The position numbers and the translations under genes are program-made. DNA of 64,000 bases from Taudactylus pleione (lineage: Eukaryota; Chordata; Amphibia; Anura; Myobatrachidae): positions 6,412,001-6,476,000 of the forward strand of contig JAUIMM010000534.1 of assembly GCA_031769625.1 (NCBI GenBank), written 5' to 3'. Positions 1 to 11,733 of this stretch are shown piece after piece (the first letter of the stretch is position 1; each line of letters opens with the position of its first letter). The notes beneath the pieces are model-generated. The model worked only from the letters and a program-made list of their open reading frames with translations, was not told the origin of the DNA and searched no databases.

Positions 1-20
1 TGTATTATAATTATGTACCA

Positions 21-350
21 CAGTGGTTCTCAAACGACGTGCTGTGGCTCTTTTGGGTGCTGTGGGGCAATTCCAGTTGTGCCATGGGTTGGTGGTCCAG
101 GACCAAATCAAATTATTTATGGTCAATGTGAATGACAGAACCTGTGCTGGTGGCTGCCAAGCTTGTGGTCAAACAGAAGTGCAACCCTGTCCATAACCAC
201 ATAACTGACACTAAAGAAGCCTTATAGGCACAAATTACTTACTATGTAATCATTTTTGCTGAATGCTCAATAAGAAACTTTTGGCCTACAGGAGCTGCAG
301 AATGCTGATACTCTCGGGCGACGAGATTCAAGAAGGTTTGGGAATCACTG
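21..350. mobile_element. hAT-like non-autonomous element
   Basis: Termini CAGTGGTTCTCAAAC and TTTGGGAATCACTG are inverted repeats. Flanking octamers ATGTACCA (13-20) and ATGTAGCA (351-358) match at 7 of 8 positions, as expected for hAT elements. No coding capacity is seen. Confidence 0.65.
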
Positions 351-540
351 ATGTAGCAGTCCGCTTATGTTGGGATGTGCAGTGTCCTATATGTGTACAT
401 AGAGTAATAAGAAGGGTATTATGATCATGTCATGTTGAGAGGTATAGTGTAAAATGTGATATATAGTCTCAAGTATCCATAGAAGCAAAATAAAAAAAAA
501 AACAGTAAAAAAGTGAGCACATAACAATACACTACCACAA
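351..540. other. Unassigned intronic sequence
   Basis: Nothing recognisable apart from an A-rich run near 490-515. Confidence 0.4.
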
Positions 541-1020
541 GCGGCATTACTACTGGGGGCATTGCATATGGGGCACTGCATAAGGGGCACCACTACTGTG
601 GGCTCTGCAAAAGGGGCACTATCACTGTGGGCACTGTCACTAATGGGGGCACTGCATAAGGGGCACCACTACTGGGACACTGCATAAGGGACACTACCAC
701 TACTGGGGACACAGCATAAGGGGCACCATTACTGGAGGCATCGCATAAGGTGCACTACTGCTGTGAGCATTGTGTAAGAGGCACTACTACTGTGGGCGTT
801 ATGTGTATTAGGGGCCCTACTACTGTGAGCATTGTGTATAAGGGGCACTACTGTGGGCATTGTGTATAAGGGGCACTACTGTGGGCATTATGTGTATTAG
901 GGGCACTACTACTGTGAGCATTGTGTATAAGGGGCACTACTGTGGGCATTGTGTAAAAGGGGCACTACTGTGTGTCATAACATGAATAAGGGGCACTAGT
1001 ACTATGTGGTGTAATGTGAA
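541..1020. repeat. Minisatellite, units near 30 bp
   Basis: Degenerate tandem array built on GGGGCACTACTACTGTGGGC followed by ATTGTGTATAA. Roughly 15 units of variable length. No spacers and no coding meaning. Confidence 0.85.
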
Positions 1021-1031
1021 TCGGGCACTAT

Positions 1032-1186
1032 GGGCCTGATTCAGAGCCGGACGCTCTGACAAGAGCGCTTGCTCTGAATCAGGGCCCTCCTACCTAAAAT
1101 TGGAGCGGCCTCCTGCTATGCAGGTCTCGCGCATGCACACGACGGAGCTCCCTCCGCATGCGCACTAGGGCACCTGAATCAGGCCC
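1032..1186. mobile_element. GGGCCTGATTCAG MITE, short copy
   Basis: 155-bp element with GGGCCTGATTCAG and GAATCAGGCCC termini, flanked by TAT duplications (1029-1031, 1187-1189). The left half is a hairpin (CAGAGC...GCTCTG) shared with the copy at 40659. The 3-bp duplication suggests a PIF/Harbinger-like transposase; this is inferred, not proven. Confidence 0.75.
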
Positions 1187-1439
1187 TATGTGCGGTGTAA
1201 GATTGTGCAACTGGTGAGTAATATTTCATGTGGGTGCCTATGTGTGTGTTTTTTTTCCTGTAGGTGTATATTTGTATTTTTTTCTTGTGTGTACTTGAAG
1301 TTTGATTTCTCTGGGGAGACAGTGCTAAAGGGGTTATGCCATTGTTAAATTTCCTCCTTTCAGTATTTAACAAACGGCGCTAAGCTTAGCTTATCGCTGT
1401 TTGTCAATGTACGCTTATAATCGATACGGTCCCCGTTGC

Positions 1440-1524
1440 GCATACCCCCATTCCGTCCATATTTAATAGGGGCACCACATATTTGTTGCCCAGGGGCCCA
1501 CACAGACCTTAATACGGCCCTGAT
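1440..1524. repeat. Fragment of CCGGCCCTG-ended hAT-like family
   Basis: Contains TTGTTGCCCAGGGGCCCA and CCTTAATACGGCCCTG, matching the right end of the element at 17963-18977. The left end is missing. Confidence 0.55.
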
Positions 1525-1664
1525 ACTTGTAGCCAGTAAAAAAGATATAATGCACATTTATTAAACACATATAAAAAAAGACAATTTATAATTACATAAT
1601 AGACCATTATACCACCCTCATATGATATTCAAATAATGCAGTATGAATGTTTAATGCACACTAA

Positions 1665-2258
1665 GGGCCTGATTCAGAGCCGCTCGTAAGCGGCCGCTCG
1701 TTCGCTCTGAGCGATCTTCGCATAACTGCGCATGCGTATGGGTCGTAATGCGCATGCGCAAACCAGTCATTGCGGTCGGAAATCATGCACTCGCAAAACA
1801 GCGAGGGGCTGCTAATTTGATTGACAGAATGTACCGTTTGTGAGTGGTAACAGGGGAAGGTGCTTGAAAACGGGGGAGTGGAGATCCGAACGCAGGCGTG
1901 CCTAACGGTCAAAAGGGCGTTTAATGGGAGTGCATAATTAGTAAAGGAGCGTCATCGACCACGTCACTTTGTTGTCTTTTAGCCTGAACTGCTCGCAGTG
2001 ATAGCGGTAAGAAAAACCTACCACAAGCACTGCGAGCAGTTCAGATGCCTTTCGATGTACCCGATTAATCTAATAAATACCGGAGATGACGTGCGAACGG
2101 CAAAGGGGCATCTTTACAAAATAGCGAGCGCATTTTTCGTTCGCTCGCTCAGACATAGAGGCGTCAACAAACCGCAAAGAGCGAGCGCTCAATTTAAATA
2201 GCCGGCCCCTTTTTTGGAACGACCGTCCGCAAATAGCGTCCGGCTCTGAATCAGGCCC
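1665..2258. mobile_element. GGGCCTGATTCAG MITE, long copy
   Basis: 594-bp element with termini GGGCCTGATTCAGAGCCG and CGGCTCTGAATCAGGCCC (one substitution). Internal hairpin around CTGAACTGCTCGCAGTG at 1984-2043. Closely related to 27849-28449. No clean target duplication is visible. Confidence 0.75.
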
Positions 2259-2510
2259 AGAGTACCAAGAGAATCCGCATGGCATTAGCTCTATAAAAGT
2301 ATCCAGATAGAGAGCTACAGTATAGGAACTAGTTAGAAATGAATAAAATGGCTATATTATAAATTGTTAGGAATATTAAACAAACACTTTTAATCAGTTC
2401 TAGAACTAAAGTAAACGCGCCTCTGCACAGTTCATTGGTGTTTGTTTGCAGCTGACACATCAGTCCTACAATGTCTTTTCCCTCACTACCCCTGACTGTA
2501 TTTGTTCCAG

Positions 2511-2684
2511 GTTCTTCTAGAAGAGGAGAAAATGATGCGTCTGCATGCTCAGCGCACCATGTGCCAACGTGTTGGGATTTACACTCTCCGCATCTTCCTC
2601 AACTTCATTGTGGTCTGCCTCATCGGGGCGGCTTTCTACTGCATCTACGTGTCTACAGTAGAATCTCAGAAACTGCTTGAGGAG
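2511..2684 (+). CDS. TMC4: TMC4 internal exon (first exon in window)
   Basis: Encodes 58 residues starting VLLEEEKMMRLHAQRT, with one hydrophobic membrane segment (NFIVVCLIGAAFYCIYV). The acceptor is TTTGTTCCAG at 2501-2510 and the donor is GTGAGA at 2685. Both exon ends are phase 0. TMC proteins are multi-pass membrane proteins; mouse TMC4 is reported as a chloride channel involved in salty taste. The TMC family call comes from the downstream signature exon; the TMC4 assignment comes from LENG1 and CNOT3 lying next door. Earlier exons, encoding the N-terminus and first membrane segments, are not in the window. In-frame joining to all eight later exons makes this a functional-looking gene rather than a pseudogene. 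Confidence 0.88.
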
Positions 2685-3425
2685 GTGAGAAGTAACTCGC
2701 AGAAAAAGTTATGGCATGGTGAAGTAGTACTGGCCCTCTGTGATTATTTTGGTAACTATGGGCCTCATGTAGATAAGTACAGGATGGGATAGTATGCGAA
2801 ATGCATCAGGAAGAATATTTAAAGCACATCAAGATCTGCTTGAAGCATATCTTTATAGGATTGCATACTAGAGGCCACCAGTCATTATTTTTATCAACAT
2901 GATAATGATGTGTGGCATTTTAATTTCTATTTAAATAGAAAATAAAAAATAACCCCACACCACCACCAATAACCAACTAAATAAATAAATAAATAATTAA
3001 CTAAATAAATAAAAAAGTTATCTAGGATTCATAATATGAACTGGTTTTCACTAATATAGAGGGATGAAGAGCATGGGGCACCCCCAACAAAAGTGCACTC
3101 AGCACAGGCCATGTCATCACTATTATACCTGAAGCAGAATTTTATTCTTGTCATCTTGAGTACATAAAAAATGTCTGCAATAACTTTCAATAAAATATGA
3201 CTTTCTGTCTATAGAACTGAAGCTTATATTAAATAAAACATTTAATAATAGTCACATGACAAAGTTGCCCTATTTACAGTACTACAGATGTGTCCTCGTT
3301 CACATATCCATTTTGCACCAGATGGCGAGAGACGACTGGTGCGACATAGGTGCTCTGTCATGTTTGCATACTTGCTTTTAGAATTTGTGTCTTAGTTGCA
3401 TACAAATTCACTTATAGTGTACTAA

Positions 3426-4031
3426 GGGCCTGATTCAGACTTGGGAATAGAGTATGATAAAGCAAGTAATTGTGTACCTGGACAAACCATGAAGCACTGC
3501 AAGGGCTGCAAATACATACATTTATTTGTTTTGCATCTGGGGCAAATACTGTCAGCATTTGCATGTAGCCCACAAATGCTGGATAGCTCTATTTTTACAC
3601 TGCAAATTAGATGTCAGTATGGACACACCCCTCCCAAATCTAAATCTCTGTGCACATTTTACATCTGTCCCACCTACAGTGCAGCATGGTGTTACCAAGG
3701 TGCACAGTTACTTGCTCTCAGAGCCGTAATTAGACTTTTTGGTGCCGTGTGCCAGAAAGAGCATTGGAGCCCCCCTCATTTTTCAAAGGGACATAATGCA
3801 CCCAAAAAAGGGCCATGGCTTCATGGGGAAGGCCCAGGGAAGAGATAGGAGAGGCCAGGAGATGCTGGGGATGAAATAAGAGGAAGCTACAAGCAATAAT
3901 GATAATAAACAGAAATTTGACAGGCCCAAACAGCGACCCCTGACCTGTGGTGCCCTGTGCGATGGCACCGGCCGCACTACCCTAGCCCTGCTTGCTCTCT
4001 CTTACTCTGTTCCCAAAGCTGAATCAGGCTT
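3426..4031. mobile_element. GGGCCTGATTCAG MITE with nested hAT element
   Basis: Termini GGGCCTGATTCAGAC and GCTGAATCAGGCTT, flanked by TAA duplications at 3423-3425 and 4032-4034. It is interrupted by the hAT-like insertion at 3719-3990. Confidence 0.7.
3719..3990. mobile_element. hAT-like element nested in a MITE
   Basis: Flanked by a perfect 8-bp duplication CTTGCTCT (3711-3718 and 3991-3998). Termini CAGAGCCGTAATTAG and CCTAGCCCTG resemble those of the 17963-18977 element. Non-coding. Confidence 0.75.
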
Positions 4032-4036
4032 TAAGT

Positions 4037-4131
4037 CAGAGGTTCCCAAAAGTGGTCCCCATGCTCAACCATGGAGATCTCCAAAACCTAAACTGTTGGG
4101 GAGCCTTGAGGACCACGTTTGGGATCCTCTG
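4037..4131. mobile_element. Small hAT-like MITE
   Basis: Inverted ends CAGAGGTTCCCAAA and TTTGGGATCCTCTG. The flanking octamers CTTTAAGT and CCCTAAGT match at 6 of 8 positions. Confidence 0.55.
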
Positions 4132-4762
4132 CCCTAAGTACTTAGGAACAGTATTTTTGTTGCAAAGGAATTGTTATAAAGTTGCAGATTAAGGTGCACA
4201 TTTTGTAAACAAAAGTTGCACAGCTCTTCTAAGTGGCAAAGTCCGTGGCGAGCCACATGTGGCGGTTTTGGCGTGATTTGAGTATAGGTGCATGTGGGCA
4301 CATCTATAGGCTTTGAAAAATGATCCTAGAAATAATTTATCCCTGGAAATGTCCCTATTTTTCAATAATGACGGGCGCATAGTGTAGCTGCTCTGATTCT
4401 GAATAAATAGTGCAACTCTCACCATTAATTCTTGTTTTCTGGGTTTTATTAGTTTATGTATAAAGATGTGTATTTGAATTTAAAATAAATTTTCCACTAA
4501 AAATAAGTTCAGTAAACATGATAAGCTGGGGCTTGTAGTTCACCATTGTTCCCCTAAACATCATGCGTGATGTTCACAGATAATCTGCTCATTAGTAAAG
4601 TGTCCCTGCAAATTATTGTTTAATATTGACATCTATGTCATTATATAATTTCTAGTGCTTGGAATTTTTCTCACGCTAAATTGTTTGGAAAAAAATATAA
4701 TAGTTTATTTTATTTTAAAAATTGTTGAAAATAGTTTACTTATACAATGTATCATGTGACAG

Positions 4763-4920
4763 GAATCGGTGAAAAATAACTTTATCTTGGCGCTACTGAC
4801 TGGGTATCTACCATCAATTGTCATCACTGCTGCCAACTTCCTTCTTCCAATGTTCTTCAATATCAGCATCAAGTGGGAGAAGTACCTTCTTAGTGTGGAG
4901 ATCAGACTGACGCTAATCAG
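4763..4920 (+). CDS. TMC4: TMC4 internal exon
   Basis: Encodes 52 full codons plus two bases (ESVKNNFILALLTGYLPS and onward), including a long membrane segment running from FILALL to LPMFF. It ends in VEIRLTLI plus AG, completing an Arg codon with the next exon. The acceptor is GTGACAG and the donor is GTCTGT, a weak but GT-type site. The peptide has the pattern expected of the TMC family before the [17 protein letters not shown] junction. Confidence 0.9.
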
Positions 4921-5009
4921 GTCTGTAGATAGGTGCTTTCTAATACTTCAGATTACTGACAACTGTCTGCACAAGCTAACGTTATCTTCTAGTGCTGTCA
5001 TACTAAGGG

Positions 5010-5325
5010 CAGGGGCGTATCTATAATGGGTGCAGGGTGTGAGGGGAACACGGGCCCCTGGGTCCAGGGGGGCCCGCACCGCACACCCTGCACCCATAAT
5101 ATTACTTATCTCTCCGGAGTTGCGCATGCGCAGTACAGGGAAAATGGCCGCAGCGGCCATTTTCCCGGTGACCTGTGCATGCACTATAGACTTTGGGCAC
5201 ACTCTAGTGCCCAGAGTCTATAACTCCGGCGCTGGCCACGCACAGCTCAGTGCGCCGCCGGGCAGAGAGGAGGGGGCCCATGTCGGAGACTGCACACGGG
5301 CCCCCTCCTCTCTAGAAACGCCCTT
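5010..5325. mobile_element. hAT-like element, GC-rich
   Basis: Perfect 8-bp flanking duplication ACTAAGGG at 5002-5009 and 5326-5333. Ends CAGGGGCGTA and AAACGCCCTT. The interior has a GC-rich inverted segment (GGCCGCAGCGGCC). Sits just inside a TMC4 intron, 90 bp after a donor site. Confidence 0.7.
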
Positions 5326-5578
5326 ACTAAGGGGCATGTTTGTTATCGGGCTTTAGATCTCAGAGGTGGAAGCACACATAGGGACAAGAGCTCAGACAGG
5401 AGCTTGTTGCTTGTTCCTGTAAAGAAGATTACTGCACTTTCTCATGCATCCACTTCTACCTATTCCATTGGTACAGTATGAGACTTCTTGGGACCCATTA
5501 CCCCCCAGATTTCAATTCCAGACATATCCAGTGACCGGACCTTCTCAGATAAACAATTTAACACCTCCTTTTGTTTCA

Positions 5579-5849
5579 GTGCATCCGGAAAGTATTCACA
5601 GCGCTTCACTTTTTCCACATTTTGTTATGTTACAGCCTTATTCCAAAATGGAATAAATTATTTTTTTCCTCAACATTCTACATACAATACCCCATAATGA
5701 CAACGTGTAAAAAGTTTTTTTTACAATTTTTACAAATTAAATAAAAAAAACCTAAGAAATCACATGTACATACTGTAAGTACTCACAGCCTTTAATACAT
5801 ATAATGTGGAAAAAGTGAAGAGCTGTGAATACTTTCCAGATGCACTGTA
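5579..5849. mobile_element. Tc1/mariner-type MITE
   Basis: Ends CAGTGCATCCGGAAAGTATT and ATACTTTCCAGATGCACTG are inverted repeats of the pattern seen in vertebrate Tc1-like elements. The interior is AT-rich with no transposase. Confidence 0.7.
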
Positions 5850-8619
5850 AATGTTTAAAACCTATAAATATACTGCACTATGGAGACTTCTTACATTTTT
5901 TGTGGGTGTGAGCTGAGACTGGGCCAAGCAGGGGTTGCTGAATTATCACCCAGGACATCGTGTGTATGGAAGATAAAGACCTCTGCTGATGTGCTATTAA
6001 TTAGCTACTACCCTGTACGCATATTAATTTTCAGAATTTTAGTAAATAAAACCCTAAATTACTACACTACCAGGCGCTTGTTCTCTACCCCACTAACTAC
6101 AGGTTTTCTGCACTACGCAACAAGTGTTTATAACTTTATATATAATTCTGCTAACTCATTGACACAATAAATGCTCCTGAGATCTGTTGCCAATATGAGC
6201 TGGGACCCCCTTTTGTACCACCATCAAAAGTCATTCATCACCCCTAATTTGTCCACAGATGTTTAACCTAAACGGTCTGTCTAGGGTGTTGAATACACCT
6301 TAGTTTACTCAGAATTGCCATCCGATCTCCACAGCCGAGTCCAGTAAAATTGTGTCAGAAAACTGGCCTCGGCACACCCAAAACACAGGACCATAATGCC
6401 CCCATTTTCTGGAATGGCCACCCTCCCCGCCCCCAAACGGCTGCAGCCTGTCAATCAGGCTGCAGCAGCTTCCCTGACACTGTGCCCGGAGTTGCAACGT
6501 AGCACATGTACACTGTAACACTGCAGCTCCGGCGCATGCGCACTCCACCCGCCATCAGAGTTCTACACAAACCGTTAGGTTTGTGTAAAACATTCTGGCC
6601 CATAGTCACATAGCTTGTCCATTAATACAAGTCAGAATCAAACTGAGGGACTGATTCAGAGGTGGAACAGCTGCAGCTGGAACTGCGTCCTTGTGCACAG
6701 CGCTACTCCGCTAATGCTTATTGATTCCTACCTATCGATTCCTACCTACCTATACACTCTAAAATATTGTCGCTGCTTAGCATTATGAGTTGCACAAGAA
6801 ATAAATGCTTTCAGACTTTGATTGTGGTTCCAAAGCACAAAAAGTTATTATTCAACATAAAAACAGATAGTTACACGCTGTGATCTAAATACAATTAGCG
6901 CAAATAAATTATACAGACCCAAGGTACAGTCGTTACATACGCATGCGCTCTGGACCCAGATCCCGGCATCACCGATGAAACCTCCGTCAACAGCAAAGCA
7001 AGAAGACTGAGATCCAGTTTCAGAGAGCTCACATATATACCCCTACAGAGATAGGCAATACAATAGAACAGTTTGGCATGATTCCATTGGTTCTTCTTCC
7101 TGGTTCTTCTGTTACAGTATAGTTCATAGGTCAGTTCGTATGGTCACAATCCAGCCTCCAACAGCTCTTTGTGTCCATTTTCCAGCTGCATAATAAATCT
7201 AAGCTGGCTACATTACAGGGTACATTTTAATGTTTTTATTCTCTATGATCCATAGTTTGCAGACACATGTTGCGATCTACTCACCGATGATACCGGAAAT
7301 CTGCAAAGACACAGTGGTTTAGATTGACACCAAACACGGTCTGCTTACTATGTACTAAACTTTAGATATCAAATAACATTTATTTCACAACATTACTAAT
7401 ACTGAATAAACCTTGAATATTACACTTCAATGCTAGGGAACCTTTTTATGTAAGTATGCAATGTGTAAGTATTGGGGTATTGAGAAAAGACGCTAGTTAG
7501 TTTTGTGCGACTACGTGTTTGTGGAGTATACCATGGTACGTGTTTTGCAGGGTTGATCATTTTATATGTTTTAGTGACTGTCTGTATTTGTTTAATCAAT
7601 CGCACAACGCTAAATAATAGCATTGCCGTATGTACTTATAATGTGCGAAATTAGCTAAAATGGCGCTGGACGGCCAGTCGCAAAATGGCGTCTTATTGCC
7701 ATTTGCAAAATGGCGTCGTGCAGATTTAATTTTAAACCGATTCTGTCTCAGCCAATTATCCGGCTTCGACATGCTGCAGCTGAAGGGTTTGCTGCTGAGA
7801 TGCCCGCTGGCTGCAGCTCTAATCCGCCGATCTGTGTTTAATAAGACAAACCATTGCTCGCGTATAGGTATAGGTGGAATGTTGCACCAGCCATGTGGAG
7901 GCACAGAATGTCCATTTGAACATGGCCGCCAGTGTAACTGCAACAAAAGATGCAGTCGCTGGCGGCAACACTCCGAATCTGACTAGCCAGCCCCGTTACC
8001 TCCCAGGAACACCCACCGAAATAGCCCCTTTCTGCGTTTGAATTTGTTCTGCGACTCGCGGCGATAACCAACGGGACTCTGTGCGGCTTGGACACATGTG
8101 CAAACTAAATACATTGGCTGCTTGCATCCGGCATCATCAATGCGTCCACCCCTGAATCAGGCCCTGTACATTACCATTTGTCAGAGTGTGATGTGTAAGT
8201 AATGAGAGTGATGAGGGATGAGTGATGTGTGAGTGAATAGTGAGTGAGGAGTTATGAACTTGTTCCCTCAGAGGCATCCGTTTGAAGTATTGGAAATATA
8301 TTTGACATGATAAGAATACCAGAGCTGATTAATGCCAGCAGTTGAAACATAGACATAGGTTTAATTAAACTGTTGTGTGATTATATAAAATGCACAGAAT
8401 CATGCATCTCTCATCTTTCTGACAAAATGAACCTTAGTGTGCATGTCTGTGTATCAGGAACGTTGGACGAAGCGTCAGGGGGTGACTGAATGTTGCCTGT
8501 ACAGCGCTGCATAATATGGCAGTGCTATAGAAATAAATAATTATAATGTTAAGACATCAAACCGTGAATCACAAGTCCATAAGAAAGGTGCAGGGATAAA
8601 GTACTGCAAATTGCATTTA
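5850..8619. other. TMC4 intron stretch, mostly unassigned
   Basis: A possible large or interrupted GGGCCTGATTCAG-family element spans 6647 (GGGACTGATTCAGAGG) to 8164 (CTGAATCAGGCCC), but the flanks TGA/TGT do not match. A common frog-repeat-like tail with TGTACAGCGCTGCATAATAT lies near 8492. No exon signal seen. Confidence 0.4.
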
Positions 8620-9211
8620 GGAGCTTATTCAGACCCGCTCGCTAGATGCGTTCGCTCGCACCCAGCGTATGCAAATCCAGCGCCTGCCCAGCAAGGCAGG
8701 CGATCGCACGGCAAGGCATTAGCACACCCCCTATGTCTTGGCGTGTGATCACTTTGTGCATGCAGACACCCACCAGCCATTCATAAGACGCCCACTTGCG
8801 CACGTTATCTCCTGGAAGTACATGAAAACATTGCTACATCGAGCACCATCAGATGTGATCGCAGCGCTGCTACAAGCACTGCAATCACTTCAGTGTGAAA
8901 TTCAACCAGGTGACGTGTATTATGACCCTGCCTGTTAATTATGCATGCCTCAGCAACGACGTTGAGACGCTCAGGCACGCCTGCATTCACACCTCCACTC
9001 CCTCGTTTCTAGTGGCCTGCCCCTGTTACCACCCACAAATGACCTCTCCTGTCAGTCATTCAGCTGGGCTGTCTATGCTGGGCAATCGAACACTTCTCGA
9101 TCTTTCACAGTGGTTTGCGCACGCGCATTGCGATGTATAAGCATGCGCAGATTGCAAATATCGGCCAGCTACAAGCGAATGCATCCTAGTGAGCGGGTCT
9201 GAATCAGCTCC
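8620..9211. mobile_element. MITE, GGAGCTTATTCAG variant
   Basis: 592-bp element with ends GGAGCTTATTCAGACCCGCT and AGCGGGTCTGAATCAGCTCC, flanked by TTA duplications (8617-8619 and 9212-9214). TTA is the classic PIF/Harbinger target. Confidence 0.78.
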
Positions 9212-9494
9212 TTAGCCCCATTCCTTCCACACGGACCAGTGATTGGTAGCATTTTGACACAATGGGAACGGGGCCTAATGCCGTGAAGAGACCTGCCCCA
9301 CCTCCAAAGTGGTCAGTTGCATCTCCTCTCCGAGCTTCTCCCAGAGTGAGTCGGTTTGTATTGTACAGAATGTTTAGAATGATCTGTCCAACGACATAGC
9401 CCCACAGTTTGGCTCTATTCCACCATCTATGGGTCAAAAGTGTCACTGCAGCAGTATTTGTTGTAGATTCCCCAAGCTGCAATGTTTTATTAAT

Positions 9495-9497
9495 AAC

Positions 9498-9530
<33 letters not shown>

Positions 9531-9531
9531 T
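9495..9531. repeat. (AAT)n microsatellite
   Basis: Run of about eleven AAT triplets. Confidence 0.95.
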
Positions 9532-9734
9532 TTTAGTCCCATAGGACTGAAAGTTACTTTACAGACATCAGAAAACATGGTACATTGTACAAGTATTTGG
9601 TGTTGCAAAAAATAGAAAACCACACCGAGATAATTAAAATCAACCGAAACTTAGAGAGTACAATAAGCATATTGCAGGGTTGATGCAGACATTTTGGGAA
9701 ATAACTTCCATGGGTTATATATTCCACCCACAAA

Positions 9735-10440
9735 GGTACCAGATGAGGCAGCCGTCTTGGGCGCACTACGTAGGATTACCCTGGGTGGAATAGGTTACGC
9801 CTTGAAGAGATGACACAAAATGGGTGGTTACTAGGAGTGATGCTAGGAGTAGGGTCCCAACATAATAGTCAGGTCCATGTATTTTTCATCCCATCCACAA
9901 GTGTACCAGGTGAGGCAGCCATGGTGGGCGCACTACGAAGGTTACACTGTGGGTGATAAACCATACAAGGACCCAAGGCATATTTATGGGAGAAGTGACA
10001 CGTGTGGCAGTATGATATACAATTTGTGAATAGATCCACATGAAGTACATCCTGCCCATGGAGGATGCACTTCAGTGTATGTATAGCACACCAGTATAGC
10101 ATACAGTGTATGTATAGCACACCAGTATATCATACAGTGGATGTATAGCACACCAGTATAGCATACAGTGGATGTATAGCACACCAGTATAGCATACAGT
10201 GGATGTATAGCACACCAGTATAGCATACAGTGGGGTAGAAGTACATTTTACAAAACAGGGATTAGTAAATACAGCAAACAGCGCTGCAGTTCGGGTATGA
10301 GATTTACGGGTGACTGAAACATTTGAAAAATGAAATGCACTGAATGAATAGATCCACGTGTTTGTTAATCCTGCCCAAGAATGAACCATCCGAGGCAGCC
10401 ATCTGGGGCGAACTGCGTAGGTTACATCTGGCAGGGTGTG
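9735..10440. repeat. Degenerate array of a GAGGCAGCC block
   Basis: The block GAGGCAGCC followed by GGGCGCACTACGTAGG-like sequence and a WGGGTGG-type tail recurs near 9746, 9912 and 10392. The units are diverged and unevenly spaced. A 31-bp array is inserted between the second and third. Origin unknown. Confidence 0.6.
10076..10230. repeat. 31-bp tandem repeat, five units
   Basis: Five near-identical copies of a 31-bp unit containing TATAGCACACCAGTATAGCA, back to back. No unique spacers, so not a CRISPR. Confidence 0.95.
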
Positions 10441-10771
10441 CAAGTAGCGGAAGTATAACGTCCAGGTGGAGAAAAAAAAATATAAAAGAATAAATGGTGA
10501 CCGCATTTTAAGTTAAAACCATGCTAAACTTACTCAGAAATTAAAAAATTATAGAGTGATCTGCAAAAAGCCACAGCGCCTCCTTCACTCGAGTGTGTGG
10601 GTTTGTCGCATCCAGCAGTTTGTGGAGTTCGATTTGGCTGCAGCATGAGACAGCAGCCGAACCCATTCTCAGGGGGGTGTAAATGAAGGTGGAGTGGCAG
10701 CATTCGTGTGTGTTCGTGAAATTGTTTCAACTTTGGTTAGAAAGTAGTCAAAAGTCCAAATCCAGTTCAAT

Positions 10772-10860
10772 CTCCGGTTCTAACTCCATGCTTCAGATGG
10801 CATGCTTAATATGCAGGCTACAGTGGCAGGCCAAGCCTGTGTGTGCAGGCTTTAAAATGA
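10772..10860. repeat. Direct repeat, copy 1
   Basis: About 90 bp (CTCCGGTTCTAACTCCATGC through GGCTTTAAAATG) repeated at 11080-11168 with only a few differences. No terminal structure is seen. Confidence 0.8.
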
Positions 10861-11079
10861 GTCCCTTTTGCAGGAGAGGCTAGGTCAGCTGGTACAGGGG
10901 GAGGGAGTTTTTGAGCAGTTTGTTCAACAAGCTTATTAATGGTGGGGGAAGATGCAGCCTCACAGTTGGAAAACAAACTTTCAAAACAGACTATCCTTTC
11001 AGTGAAAGGCATCAGATATGGAAGATGGCATTAGTTTACCTGGAAAGAGATGAAAGATGAAAGATGGTATTAAAACTCA

Positions 11080-11168
11080 GCTCCGGTTCTAACTCCATGC
11101 TTCAGATGGCATGCTTAAGATGCAGGCTACAGTGGCAGGCCAAGACTGTGTGTGCAGGCTTTAAAATG
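11080..11168. repeat. Direct repeat, copy 2
   Basis: Second copy of the repeat at 10772-10860, ending 144 bp before a TMC4 exon acceptor. The last 18 bases (TGTGTGCAGGCTTT) are partly triplicated just after it. Confidence 0.8.
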
Positions 11169-11312
11169 TGTGCAGGCTTTTTACCTAGAGACACCTGTTG
11201 TTTATACCTTACTAGTCATCTGCATAAATGCAAGCAGGATACCATGTTCATAGTGCAGTCTGGCAAATTGGCCTTCAACTCTCCCTCACACTTTATGTTG
11301 CTTTATTAATAG

Positions 11313-11439
11313 GTGTGTATTCCTCCGCCTGGCCAGTCTGGGAATGCTGCTATATTCGCTATGGAACAATATCACCTGCAATGGAGATAAAGAAGACGAA
11401 AACTGCAAAAATTGTGGATATAATTATAAAGACAACCAC
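11313..11439 (+). CDS. TMC4: TMC4 internal exon
   Basis: Completes the split codon to give [18 protein letters not shown], a membrane segment typical of TMC proteins. A hydrophilic loop rich in Asn, Asp and Cys ([20 protein letters not shown]) follows. The acceptor is TTAATAG and the donor is GTAAGT at 11440. The exon is 127 bases, entering after two bases of a codon and leaving in phase 0. The preceding intron is 6.4 kb and full of repeats. Confidence 0.92.
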
Positions 11440-11733
11440 GTAAGTTTACAACCAGATTTCTTAATACATAACACCATAAAATTTTCAGATAAATAAAAAT
11501 GTTTATCAACGAGTTACATATTTTTATTTATTAAATTCAAACATTTGATGCAGCCTTTTTAGAAGTCATTTCTGAGGTAAAATTACAGACACATCACATT
11601 TAAAGAAATACATATTCAGTTTTGCATGGGATTCACCAAGTTATGATAAAATATCTAGGGTGTGCAATTCGGTGGGACCCACGATGGCCCCAATGATCCA
11701 GAACTGCTCTCGTCTTATTTCAAACACACATTG

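Larger units (their letters stand above)
2685..4762 (+). other. TMC4 intron, repeat-filled
   Basis: Intron between two phase-0 exons, GTGAGA to GACAG. It contains an A-rich AAAT-type simple repeat near 2975-3012 and the nested elements at 3426-4131. I see no coding signal between 2700 and 3420 or between 4140 and 4760. Confidence 0.8.

Noticed and set aside
10076..10230. Possible CRISPR-like array
   Set aside because: Units are contiguous with no unique spacers, and the genome is eukaryotic.
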